Positions 55,869 through 63,660 of a DNA stretch of 64,000 nucleotides are shown here, one piece after another. The stretch comes from Paramacrobiotus metropolitanus (Eukaryota > Tardigrada > Eutardigrada > Parachela > Macrobiotidae): contig NW_026570395.1 of NCBI RefSeq assembly GCF_019649055.1, forward strand, positions 140,811-204,810, read 5' to 3'. Numbering within the stretch: position 1 is the first letter of the stretch; every line of letters starts with the position of its first letter. A model generated the notes under the pieces. The model was not told where the DNA came from and did not search any database. It saw nothing but the letters and a program-made list of their open reading frames with translations. Both the position numbers and the translations under genes were made by a program.

Positions 55869-58040
55869 GTGAGAATGGTCACAGATGGAGAGAACAAAGA
55901 TGACCTGAAGGCCGAGACCGGAGGAATGGCACGGTCGGCCGAAAAGGTCAAGGAGGATCAAACTGAGAAGGGAAATACCGAAGTCAGCCAAAAGGTCACC
56001 GAAGGTGGTGGCGCCGTCAGCAGCGACATGCTGATTGACGAAGGAAAGGTCAAACAGGATGACCTTTCGGATAACTCACTGTTCCTACAAGAACAGCTGG
56101 AAGAGAATGGTAACAGCCCCATGTCAAGTGACAAGTTCTACACTGATGACGAGGACGAAACGACGATACGAACATCTTTCCATACGGCCTTGAAAGAAGC
56201 CAGTATAACAAAAGAGATGTTCGAAACGACCGCTCAAGACAGGCTAGAAGAGACCTTCGAAGGGACGGCGTCAGGAAAGGCCGACGACCGGGACCAAAGG
56301 TCACCATCACCAAAAACATCGGTACTAAACGGATTAAAGCAACGAGTAAAGGAGCTTGAACGACTACTCGACGAGAAAGAAGAACAAGCGTTTGCCGCGA
56401 TACGAGATCAACGTAACAAAACCTTTGAGGCGGAGGCCAGATTGAGTGTGACGGAGGACGAAGTGCAACACTGGAAGGTCAAATTTGAAGTCCAGAAGCA
56501 AGCCGCAGAAGATCTTAAGAAAATGGTTGAAGATCGAGACACGAGAGGAACACTCACCGACGAAGACAATGATTTGTCCGAGGAGGTAGCTGAAAGGTCA
56601 CGAGAGATAGCAGAATTGAAAAGGGAGCGTGACCTTTTGCAGTTAAAGGTCAAGGAAGTTGAGAAGAAACGTGATGAATCCTTGTCGAATGCGACAAAAT
56701 TCACAGGAAAGATCACTAGCCTTACAGCAGACAACTCCAAGTTGAAAGACGAGCTCAAATCACTTGAAGAAAATAATAAAACGCTCCAAACAGAATTACA
56801 AGACACGAGAAAGAAGCGACACGAAGCAGAGAGCCAACGAGAGCATGTAGCGAAGGAACTGCTCGAACTGGCAGAAAAAACGAAAACCGAATTCAAACGA
56901 CTCAATGATGAAGTCGAGAACCAAAAGAAAGAAGCAAAGAAGTGGCTGAAACAAGCACAACTTTGTGACGAACGGGTCACTGTGCTAGAGGTCGCAAATG
57001 GAGAAGGGCGAAAAGAAAACGAAAAACAAAAAGCAGAGATCATAAAACTCAGCGATGAACTCGTGGAATTGGCCACTATAGTTATGGAAAAGGATGATAA
57101 AATCAAGGAGCTTGAAAAAGTCAAAGAGGAGTGCGAAGCGAGAGAAAGGACCCTCGCAGATAGAGCGGATCGTATCACACGGTTGGAAGCAGAAGCTGAG
57201 ATCCTAAAAGCAGCAAAAATGGATCTCGATAAGACTCTCGATAACCGAGCAAGTACAATCCTCGAGCAAATGAGAAAGGTCACCGAAGCAAACAACGATT
57301 ATGAGAAGCTCAGGAAAGACGCAAACGAAACCGTAAAGCAGCTGCAGCAGACAGTCAAACAAAGAGAGGAAGAAATTAAAACTTTAAAACGGTCGGCAAA
57401 ACAAAAGGAAGGAGAGGCAAAACAGCCGGAACGGATCGAATCTCCACCCCCCGGATATGGCGAAGTCCACACCGTCGAAGGTAGCTTTCATTTCCAAGCT
57501 CCCTTAAAGACGGGGACTGGCCGAAGCGACGGCCGTGATGAAGATAAGGTCAAAGCTGAAAAGGTCACCGACGATACTGAGTTGGCGAAGGGGCACTCAG
57601 GACCGATCGGTGGGGTCAATCCTCGGCAACAAGAAACAGGACCGAGGGAAACAATCGTCTACAAATCTGACCATCAGCCAGACAATCATGAAGATCCACG
57701 AGTTCGCCAAAACGAGCAGGAAAGGGTAGCTCGTGAAGAGGAAAGGCGAGAAAGAGAACACCGCGCGGAATACCACGCTGAAGCACAGCGACTCCGTCGC
57801 GAAGAAAGGGAATTCAGAGGGATCATGAGAGCCATGTCCCGGAAATCCGCACTGATTGACTTCAATGGCAACCGAGAAGCCTTACTCGGTTGGATCCGTC
57901 AGGTCAAGGAGACTCAGAAGACGTATGACCTTTCTGATGCAGCAATGATGCTGGAAGTCGCCAACGCAGTCAAAGGGACGCGAAGGCTTGGTTTGATGCG
58001 GAAAGAGAAATCGACGATGAGGAAGAGGCAGACGAACTAA
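55869..58040 (+). CDS. Retroelement Gag, long coiled-coil part
   Basis: About 720 codons, acidic at first, then a very long coiled coil (about residues 150-510) with heptad patterns such as LKQRVKELERLLDEKEEQ and LKDELKSLEENNKTLQ. A Pro-containing break (PPPGYGE, about residue 525) precedes a charged helix and the start of a capsid-like domain (ALLGWIRQVKE). The frame begins at GTG 55869 with the first ATG two codons later, and may connect to 55578. It ends at TAA 58038-58040, but the capsid continues in the -1 frame (AKAWFDAEREID), so one frame change near 57975-57990 separates it from the next ORF. The length and coiled coil are unusual for a Gag. Confidence 0.8.
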   Translation: MRMVTDGENKDDLKAETGGMARSAEKVKEDQTEKGNTEVSQKVTEGGGAVSSDMLIDEGKVKQDDLSDNSLFLQEQLEENGNSPMSSDKFYTDDEDETTIRTSFHTALKEASITKEMFETTAQDRLEETFEGTASGKADDRDQRSPSPKTSVLNGLKQRVKELERLLDEKEEQAFAAIRDQRNKTFEAEARLSVTEDEVQHWKVKFEVQKQAAEDLKKMVEDRDTRGTLTDEDNDLSEEVAERSREIAELKRERDLLQLKVKEVEKKRDESLSNATKFTGKITSLTADNSKLKDELKSLEENNKTLQTELQDTRKKRHEAESQREHVAKELLELAEKTKTEFKRLNDEVENQKKEAKKWLKQAQLCDERVTVLEVANGEGRKENEKQKAEIIKLSDELVELATIVMEKDDKIKELEKVKEECEARERTLADRADRITRLEAEAEILKAAKMDLDKTLDNRASTILEQMRKVTEANNDYEKLRKDANETVKQLQQTVKQREEEIKTLKRSAKQKEGEAKQPERIESPPPGYGEVHTVEGSFHFQAPLKTGTGRSDGRDEDKVKAEKVTDDTELAKGHSGPIGGVNPRQQETGPRETIVYKSDHQPDNHEDPRVRQNEQERVAREEERREREHRAEYHAEAQRLRREEREFRGIMRAMSRKSALIDFNGNREALLGWIRQVKETQKTYDLSDAAMMLEVANAVKGTRRLGLMRKEKSTMRKRQTN

Positions 58041-58054
58041 CCGTCGACGAATGG

Positions 58055-59641
58055 ATGACAAAGTTCAAAGAACATTTTGGCGATCGTGACGAAGGGGTCA
58101 ACGCCTTAAGGGAAGCTATGACAAGAAAGTTTGAGACCGGCAAGGAAACGCTTGATCAATTTTATCAAGCGATCATGCGCTTCAAATCGAAACGGGTCAT
58201 CACAGAAAAGCAGGCCATCGGATTCCTCATCCAAGGATGTAAAAACGACAGTGACCTTTATAAGGCACTTCGAGCACAAAAATTCCATAACCCCACGGAC
58301 ATCAAGGAATTCTTCCGCACATGGTCGACTGGCGAAGAAAAGTATAAGGTCACGAAAGGCAACCGGGTCCAAGACGATTGCGTGATCATCCGATCGGGCC
58401 AGATCGAAGAAGTCGCGAATGGGCGACAGAACCAGTCGTGCTCGGCGCAGGCGCCAGGATACAATACAGAATTCCCGCCGTTAGGCACTCAAGAGATGAC
58501 CTTTGGCAACGGTCGAAATGAAGGTCAGGTATCATACGCGACGATCGCGGCGATCCAAACGGCCGTCCAAGAAGTAACCAAGCCTGCGATCGCGGCGATC
58601 CAAGCATCAGCTCAGCAAGCAGCAAGGCCGAAACAGAACCCACAAGGAAACGTGCAAAGAAATGCCCTGAATGGAGGGCTCGGTGGCCAAGGAATGGTTC
58701 AGGCGAACCCGGGCTTTGCTGGCCAGGGATTCAACGGTGGCGGAGGAAATCAAGGAAACTTCCGACCGAACCGTGGACAAGGAAATCAAGGACCACGATA
58801 CGGGTCGCGAGTAGAGCGCCTGTTCACCATGATCGACGGATGGGTGGCCAATAACGCGCTGACATGCCAGAACTGCATGTACGGCAACCACTACACACAA
58901 GCGTGTTCGTTCGTGGGAACACCGTGGAATCAGAACCCCAACCGGGTCGTGTATGAAGAATGGCTGATGCTGCGTAATAATCATGGCGGATGGCGCAACG
59001 CAATGGCAAATGGTTATGTGCCACAATCACGCCAAGGCGGACGGTATGCTGGTCAAGGTGGCCAAGGGAACTTTGCCGGTCAAGGTGGCCAGGGCAATTT
59101 TGGAAACCAAGGTGGCGGCCAGGGCAACTTCGCCGGTCAAGGTGGCCAGGGCGGAGGATACGGTCAGAACGGCCCAGTCCGAGGAGGCTTCAGAGGAAGG
59201 GGCAGAGGCTTCGGCCGCGGAGGTAACCGTGGTTACGGCTTTGCCGGCCCGGGCCAAGGAGGCGGTAACGGAAACTTTGGTGGTCAAGGTGGCCAGTGGA
59301 ACAACGGAGGCGGTCAAGGTGGCCAGAACTACGGTGGTCAAGGTGGCCAGAATTTCGGAGGTCAAGGTGGCCAGGATTACGGCGGAGGCCAAGGTGGCCA
59401 ATGGAATGGCGGAGGCCAAGGAAACTTTGGCGGTCAAGGTGGCCAATGGAATGGCGGTGGTCAAGGTGGCTACCAGCAGCAAGGAGGCTTCGGCGGGCAG
59501 CAGGGCGGCTTCGCCGGTGGAGGCCAGAACGGTTTTGGTCAGCAAGGCGGAGGATTTAACTTCGCCCCGGCGAATGGTGCCGGCCAGGCGCAAGGTGCGC
59601 CGCAGCAGGGCTTGAATCAGGGAAACGCCCAAGGTCAGTAG
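58055..59641 (+). CDS. Retroelement Gag, capsid, CCHC knuckle and GQGGQ-rich tail
   Basis: It continues the capsid: WMTKFKEHFGDRDEG, then YQAIMRFK, FLIQGC and IKEFFRTW follow the pattern of retrotransposon Gag domains. A zinc knuckle CQNCMYGNHYTQAC (C-x2-C-x4-H-x4-C) lies at 58865-58906. The C-terminal about 200 residues are almost only Gly, Gln, Asn and aromatic residues (GGQGGQNFGGQGGQ-type repeats) plus an RGRGRGFGRGG patch, which resembles RGG/prion-like RNA-binding tails. It ends TAG 59639-59641, 50 nt before the first hairpin of the spacer. The frame is entered from the preceding ORF by a -1 shift, either programmed or a mutation. Confidence 0.85.
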   Translation: MTKFKEHFGDRDEGVNALREAMTRKFETGKETLDQFYQAIMRFKSKRVITEKQAIGFLIQGCKNDSDLYKALRAQKFHNPTDIKEFFRTWSTGEEKYKVTKGNRVQDDCVIIRSGQIEEVANGRQNQSCSAQAPGYNTEFPPLGTQEMTFGNGRNEGQVSYATIAAIQTAVQEVTKPAIAAIQASAQQAARPKQNPQGNVQRNALNGGLGGQGMVQANPGFAGQGFNGGGGNQGNFRPNRGQGNQGPRYGSRVERLFTMIDGWVANNALTCQNCMYGNHYTQACSFVGTPWNQNPNRVVYEEWLMLRNNHGGWRNAMANGYVPQSRQGGRYAGQGGQGNFAGQGGQGNFGNQGGGQGNFAGQGGQGGGYGQNGPVRGGFRGRGRGFGRGGNRGYGFAGPGQGGGNGNFGGQGGQWNNGGGQGGQNYGGQGGQNFGGQGGQDYGGGQGGQWNGGGQGNFGGQGGQWNGGGQGGYQQQGGFGGQQGGFAGGGQNGFGQQGGGFNFAPANGAGQAQGAPQQGLNQGNAQGQ

Positions 59642-59690
59642 GCGCCGGTGAGCCTACTGATCGTCCGGAACCGAAACCACCGGATATAGA

Positions 59691-60497
59691 GGAGCAAGGT
59701 GCTCCGCTGCAGGCAAGGACCGCAGCGAGAAAGGGATGCTGCGAAAGTAACGCAAAGACCCGGAAAAGAAATCCGAGGATTCGAGAAAGTAACTCGAAAT
59801 CGAGCGAAGGGGCTCGTAAAGGTCAAGAGAAGGGTGTTAAAAGATTGCCGCAAGGACGGAAGAATTTGACCGAAAGGTCACCGCAGAAAGTAACTGCGGG
59901 GAGTCAAGAAAGTAACTTGACTCAGCCGGGGCCGACCGAAAGGTCACCGCAGAAAGTAACTGCGGGAACAGGGTTGACGGAAGGGCCTCAACTCTGCATC
60001 CGGGACAGCAGAAAGTAACTGCAAATCAAGAAAGTCACGAAAGTAACGTGACGCTGCAAGGACAGCAGACCCAAAGGTCACCGCAGAAAGTAACTGCGAG
60101 CAAAGGTCACGAAAGTAACGTGACGCTGCAAGGACAGCAGACCCAAAGGTCACCGCGGAAAGCAACCGCGAGGAAGAGTGAAGCTACTCTGCGAAAGACG
60201 CAAGCGGAAATCTCAAGCGAAGAGGATGATGAAACAATGACCGTAACCGTAAACGAACGCATTCCGGATAGACCAAATTCCTTGAGCAGATGGCAAAGTA
60301 TTTCAAGCAAGAGCTGCCGAGGAAGATCTGAAGGGCCGTGACTGCGCAAGGAGCGCAAGAGACCGAAAGGTCACCTCAAGCGGAGTTGAAGAAGTGAAGG
60401 TCACGAGATTGCCAGTGCAGCAGACTCAAGAGTCACTGAAAGAGAAAGGTCACGGTGAAGTCGCCGATGAACCGAAAGGTCAAGAAAGTAACTTGAC
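59691..60497 (+). ncRNA. Array of hairpins with invariant AAAGTAA loops and variable stems
   Basis: Hairpins with 7-nt loop AAAGTAA (variants noted) and perfect stems are: 59740-59754 TGCG; 59761-59775 CGGA (AAAGAAA); 59780-59798 TTCGAG; 59881-59899 CCGCAG; 59901-59923 GAGTCAAG; 59947-59965 CCGCAG; 60008-60022 GCAG; 60034-60052 GTCACG; 60082-60098 CGCAG; 60106-60124 GTCACG; 60154-60170 CGCGG (AAAGCAA); 60479-60497 GTCAAG. Between them sit TGACC-GAAA-GGTCA (59867-59880), GACC-GAAA-GGTC (59934-59945, 60361-60372), GGAGC-AAGGT-GCTCC (59691-59705) and CAAGGA-loop hairpins. The array lies between gag and protease. Function is unknown; packaging, recoding or protein binding are possible. Confidence 0.85.
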
Positions 60498-61150
60498 TCT
60501 GCGAATGGCGCAGCAAACAGTGAAACAGAGCGAAGGGCACAGCAAGTCTCAGATGACTCTCTCGATGAGGCAAACACTCTACAACAGAAGAATGGTGGCA
60601 AAAGTCGCTTACAGGCCGAATGGACGGCACGGTATGTGAAACCAGTTTCTCCGCCACAAAGGTCACCGCAAGATGTGAGAATCTCAGAGAGCTTACTGGG
60701 AAGAAAGAGACAAGACGGCGGATGAGAAAGCATCTCCAGAAACGGTGAAAGCTTCACAACCGAAAGTACAAAAGTACTGGAAGAAAGTGTGCGACGAAAA
60801 TAACCGTCAGTTTCGAGTTGAGAGGGTGAACTACCGCCTCAGTATGGCGAGAAAGTACTACAAAGGTCACTAAATGGTGGATTTTCATGTCAAGACCAGA
60901 AAAGGTCACCGGACTGTGCGCAAACTCCGCAAGGAGAAGTCATACGACATGACAGAAGCAATCCGGAATGACAACGAAAGGTCACCGCCAAGAACTGACG
61001 GTTGTCATCTCAAATCGATCCACTCACGAATAACGAAATTGCGAAAAGAATTACGGAATGGATGAAAGAAAACGACCATAAGATGGTTGTGTACGAAAGG
61101 TCACCAGAGAAAAGAGTGAAGATGACGAGATGACCTTTGCGGATGAAATT
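60498..61150 (+). other. Spacer between the hairpin array and the protease frame
   Basis: No convincing coding frame. It contains AAAGGTCA words at about 60659, 60864, 60902, 60978 and 61098, TGACCTTT at 61132, and hairpins GACC, AGAAA, GGTC (60895-60907) and CTCC, GCAA, GGAG (60925-60936), the latter with a GNRA loop. Confidence 0.6.
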
Positions 61151-61300
61151 ACAAGAGATAATGGCAAAGTTGCAGAGAAAAACCGTCCAAAGATGTGCGC
61201 AATGAAAGGTCACAATACGAAGTTATTACGCAAGAGATAATGGCAAAGTTGCAAGAAAAACCGTCCAAAGATGTGCGCAATGAAAGGTCACAATACGAAG
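61123..61300 (+). repeat. 78-bp in-frame tandem repeat before the protease
   Basis: The block containing AATGAAAGGTCACAATACGA occurs at 61201 and 61279 (period 78 nt, 26 codons). It is preceded by a partial third copy with AGATAATGGCAAAGTTGCA. Confidence 0.9.
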
Positions 61301-61905
61301 TTATTGCGCAAGTGATAAAAGGTCACGAGAACGCACAAGAGAAGGGTTTAATGTGCGAAGTGGCGAAGGTCACGGGTAAAGAAAACGCTGCGAAGGAGCA
61401 GGCGAATGTTTTACCGAAATCAAAACGGATCGAAAAGTTCTCAGACGTGCGATCCGACGTACCGAAACGGATAGAGAGCAAGCATGCTGCACCAATCCCA
61501 GTCAAGTGTCGAATAAGAGTCTTGAAACTCGAAGACGGTAATTTACCGAAACGAATAGAAGCTTACACCCACGAAGTCAAAATCGGAAATAAAAAGGTCA
61601 TGGCAATGCTTGACACGGGCGCCGAGACGTCTTTGATTTGTCAACAGTTCTGTGAGAGAAACGGCCTCCAGACTGTCAGACTTCCACCGAAAAAGAAGGT
61701 GATGATCAAAGGGATCAGTGGAACGTCAGGCTTTGAAGTAACGCACTACTGCGTAGCACCAGTGACCTTAAGAAGGAAAACGAGTCAACACTCGTTCTAC
61801 GTCAGACCAGCGTCAGACGACGTCCAAGTCCTACTGGGATTCGACTTCCTCGCAAAAGAAATTCGTCCTGATAGACGGACAGGACGAGGAAGAAAGGGAA
61901 ACTGA
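61195..61905 (+). CDS. Retroelement aspartic protease (retropepsin)
   Basis: The open frame has no ATG at its upstream end; the listed start is GTG, with ATG at 61202 in another frame. After a repeat-derived Lys/Glu-rich N-terminus it encodes a retropepsin: MAMLDTGAETSLICQQFC contains the catalytic Asp-Thr-Gly, and VQVLLGFDFLAKE is the conserved C-terminal (I/L)LGxDxL motif. The enzyme acts as a dimer to cleave Gag-Pol. The frame ends at TGA 61903-61905 shortly after the domain (RTGRGRKGN); the following sequence is acidic in another frame. It probably depends on recoding, or is a decayed Gag-Pro-Pol segment. Confidence 0.88.
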   Translation: MRNERSQYEVITQEIMAKLQEKPSKDVRNERSQYEVIAQVIKGHENAQEKGLMCEVAKVTGKENAAKEQANVLPKSKRIEKFSDVRSDVPKRIESKHAAPIPVKCRIRVLKLEDGNLPKRIEAYTHEVKIGNKKVMAMLDTGAETSLICQQFCERNGLQTVRLPPKKKVMIKGISGTSGFEVTHYCVAPVTLRRKTSQHSFYVRPASDDVQVLLGFDFLAKEIRPDRRTGRGRKGN

Positions 61906-61992
61906 AGCTGAAGACGATGAGCCGAAATCATCCGCAAAAGTTAATGCAGGAAAGGTCACCGAACTTCAACCAAGAAGTAATTAAGAACGGCT

Positions 61993-62241
61993 ATCCCAGT
62001 ACCAGAGGCACAGGGATCGAAGGAAAATAAGCAAAATGAGAATGGTGAAAATCTAATCCCAGTACCAGAACAGGGATTAGAAAATGCTGAAAAAAGCAAA
62101 GGTCACCGAAGTCTAAAGGAAATCAAAGGTCACCAACGATGAAACAAATCAAGATAATGCAAGCAGAAGCACTGATTGCAAAGAAACAGTCGCTAGTGCC
62201 AGGAATGGAGAATGGCTACTCCCAGTACCAGAGGCACTGGG
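61993..62241 (+). repeat. Three hairpins sharing an AGTACCAGA loop
   Basis: ATCCC/GGGAT is at 61993-62017, CTAATCCC/GGGATTAG at 62053-62080, and CCCAGT/ACTGGG at 62221-62241. All enclose (AGT)ACCAGA. Stem lengths and sequences differ. Confidence 0.8.
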
Positions 62242-62724
62242 CACGAGAATGGTTGGGCCCAGGACAGAGCCAGGACTGATGAACAGCGACGAAAGAGCAC
62301 TATTCTCGGAAATACGAGATCAAGCCATAAAGCAACTGGATGCAAGGAAAACGGAGCATGGTGCTCAGCACTTTCGAACCATGACAAAGCAAGAGGGCGG
62401 ATGAAAGGTCGAGACACGCGCCTGCGCAAAGAGGTAGCAGAGAGTAAGCGTCGTCATACTTTCGAACCACGCTCTGCAGATGAAGAAATCGAAGTCATCG
62501 AAATATCATCAGATAACAGCGTAATCGAAATCGAAAAAGATGACGAATGGACAGATACCGATTCCGGAGAAGCGGATAAGCGAGTTATCGTCCGTCCTGA
62601 ACCGAGACAACGGATGCCGGAAGGGAACAATCGCGTCATTTCCCGCAAACCGAGAGAATGGACGGCGGAAGAGAGAGCAACCTCTTGCCATCACGATTGG
62701 CACGACAGCGATGACCTTCGATAG
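62212..62724 (+). CDS. Unrecognised hydrophilic frame in the retroelement
   Basis: A 170-codon frame from ATG 62212, highly charged, with an acidic stretch EIEVIEISSDNSVIEIEKDD that looks like tandem SUMO-interacting motifs. No retroviral domain recognised. A parallel frame (62540-62926) overlaps it, so one of the two is spurious or the sequence carries an indel. Confidence 0.35.
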   Translation: MATPSTRGTGHENGWAQDRARTDEQRRKSTILGNTRSSHKATGCKENGAWCSALSNHDKARGRMKGRDTRLRKEVAESKRRHTFEPRSADEEIEVIEISSDNSVIEIEKDDEWTDTDSGEADKRVIVRPEPRQRMPEGNNRVISRKPREWTAEERATSCHHDWHDSDDLR

Positions 62725-62819
62725 CGCGACCTCAAGAAAGATGTGCAAATGCATGCAAGAAATGACACAAGATGACCTTTCGGAATGGCCGAAATGCAAT
62801 GCAGCAATTGCGCGTCATA

Positions 62820-63204
62820 AAAGACAAGAAGAAATAGAGGTCAAGTCGATTATGAGAACACTTCCCATGCCGGAACTGTCAAAGCAACTTACCTTTGGCA
62901 ATGTTATCGAGAATGGTTATCGGTAGTCAAGAACTACATCATCTCCAGAGGGAAGTGGCTCCATCATTGGCAGCAAGAAGCGGACAACTTCATTCCCGAG
63001 AAAGCGGATAAAAGCGACCCGTGGTATACAAACCCGATTACAAAGCTCGACAGAGAAAGGCGACGAGCAATGGAAGAGAACGAAATATGGGAGCAAGCGA
63101 GAGTTGACTTATTTGGGAATTCAGAGTTAATTATCTATGGAAAGGTCAAGGACGAGCAATCATTTTCCCAATTGACCTGGCACAGTAGTGTACGAATTAT
63201 TTGA
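62820..63204 (+). CDS. Unrecognised open frame, Trp-rich
   Basis: A frame without ATG, from after TAA at about 62817-62819 to TGA 63202-63204. It reads TYLWQCYREWLSVVKN, then GKWLHHWQQEADNF and RRAMEENEIWEQARVDLF. The composition is protein-like, but no domain is recognised. Its stop codon is part of a TGACCTTT word. Confidence 0.35.
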
Positions 63205-63527
63205 CCTTTACCAGGCCTGCCTCAAAAAAGGAAGCTTAAGAGAATGGAATAAACAATGGGCAAAATCCTCGAAGAAGTACCGATATTCACAGGAGAAATT
63301 CCAGAATTAAAGGTCACGCGAAAAAGACGCGAACTTGATTATTTGGCTATCCGAGAAAAGAAGGTGACTTTGCACCAGATCCAGATGGAGTGGAGTATCC
63401 TGAAAGAGGCGGAGATACTTGGTGCATGTATGAGACGGTACCGAACAATGACTGGACTACAGAAGAACTGATGGCAAATTGCGTCTTTATCGGTGATAAG
63501 AGACCGAAAAGGTCATGGCACAAGCGC

Positions 63528-63660
63528 TGAAAGAAAACGGCACAAGCGCCGAAGAAGAAAAGAATGAAGATAACGGCACAAGCGCCGAAGAAAACCAAAG
63601 AAAAGAACAAGAGGTCAGCACAAGTGCTGTCAAGAAAACGGCACAGGCGCCGAAGAAGAG
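63528..63660 (+). repeat. ACAAGC-loop hairpin repeats
   Basis: CGGC, ACAAGC, GCCG occurs twice (63539-63552 and 63574-63587), with CGGC, ACAGGC, GCCG at about 63640-63653. A stem-changed form CAGC, ACAAGT, GCTG lies at about 63617-63630, and a weaker GGC, ACAAGC, GCT at 63520-63531. They are separated by GAAGAA/AAGAAAA purine stretches. Confidence 0.75.

Noticed and set aside
56408..57295. Minus-strand Ser-rich 295-codon frame
   Set aside because: It is the antisense of the Gag coiled coil; Ser/Phe richness is the complement of Glu/Lys codons.
59027..59632. Minus- and other plus-strand frames rich in Ala/Thr/Leu or Arg/Trp
   Set aside because: Shadows of the GQGGQ repeat in Gag.
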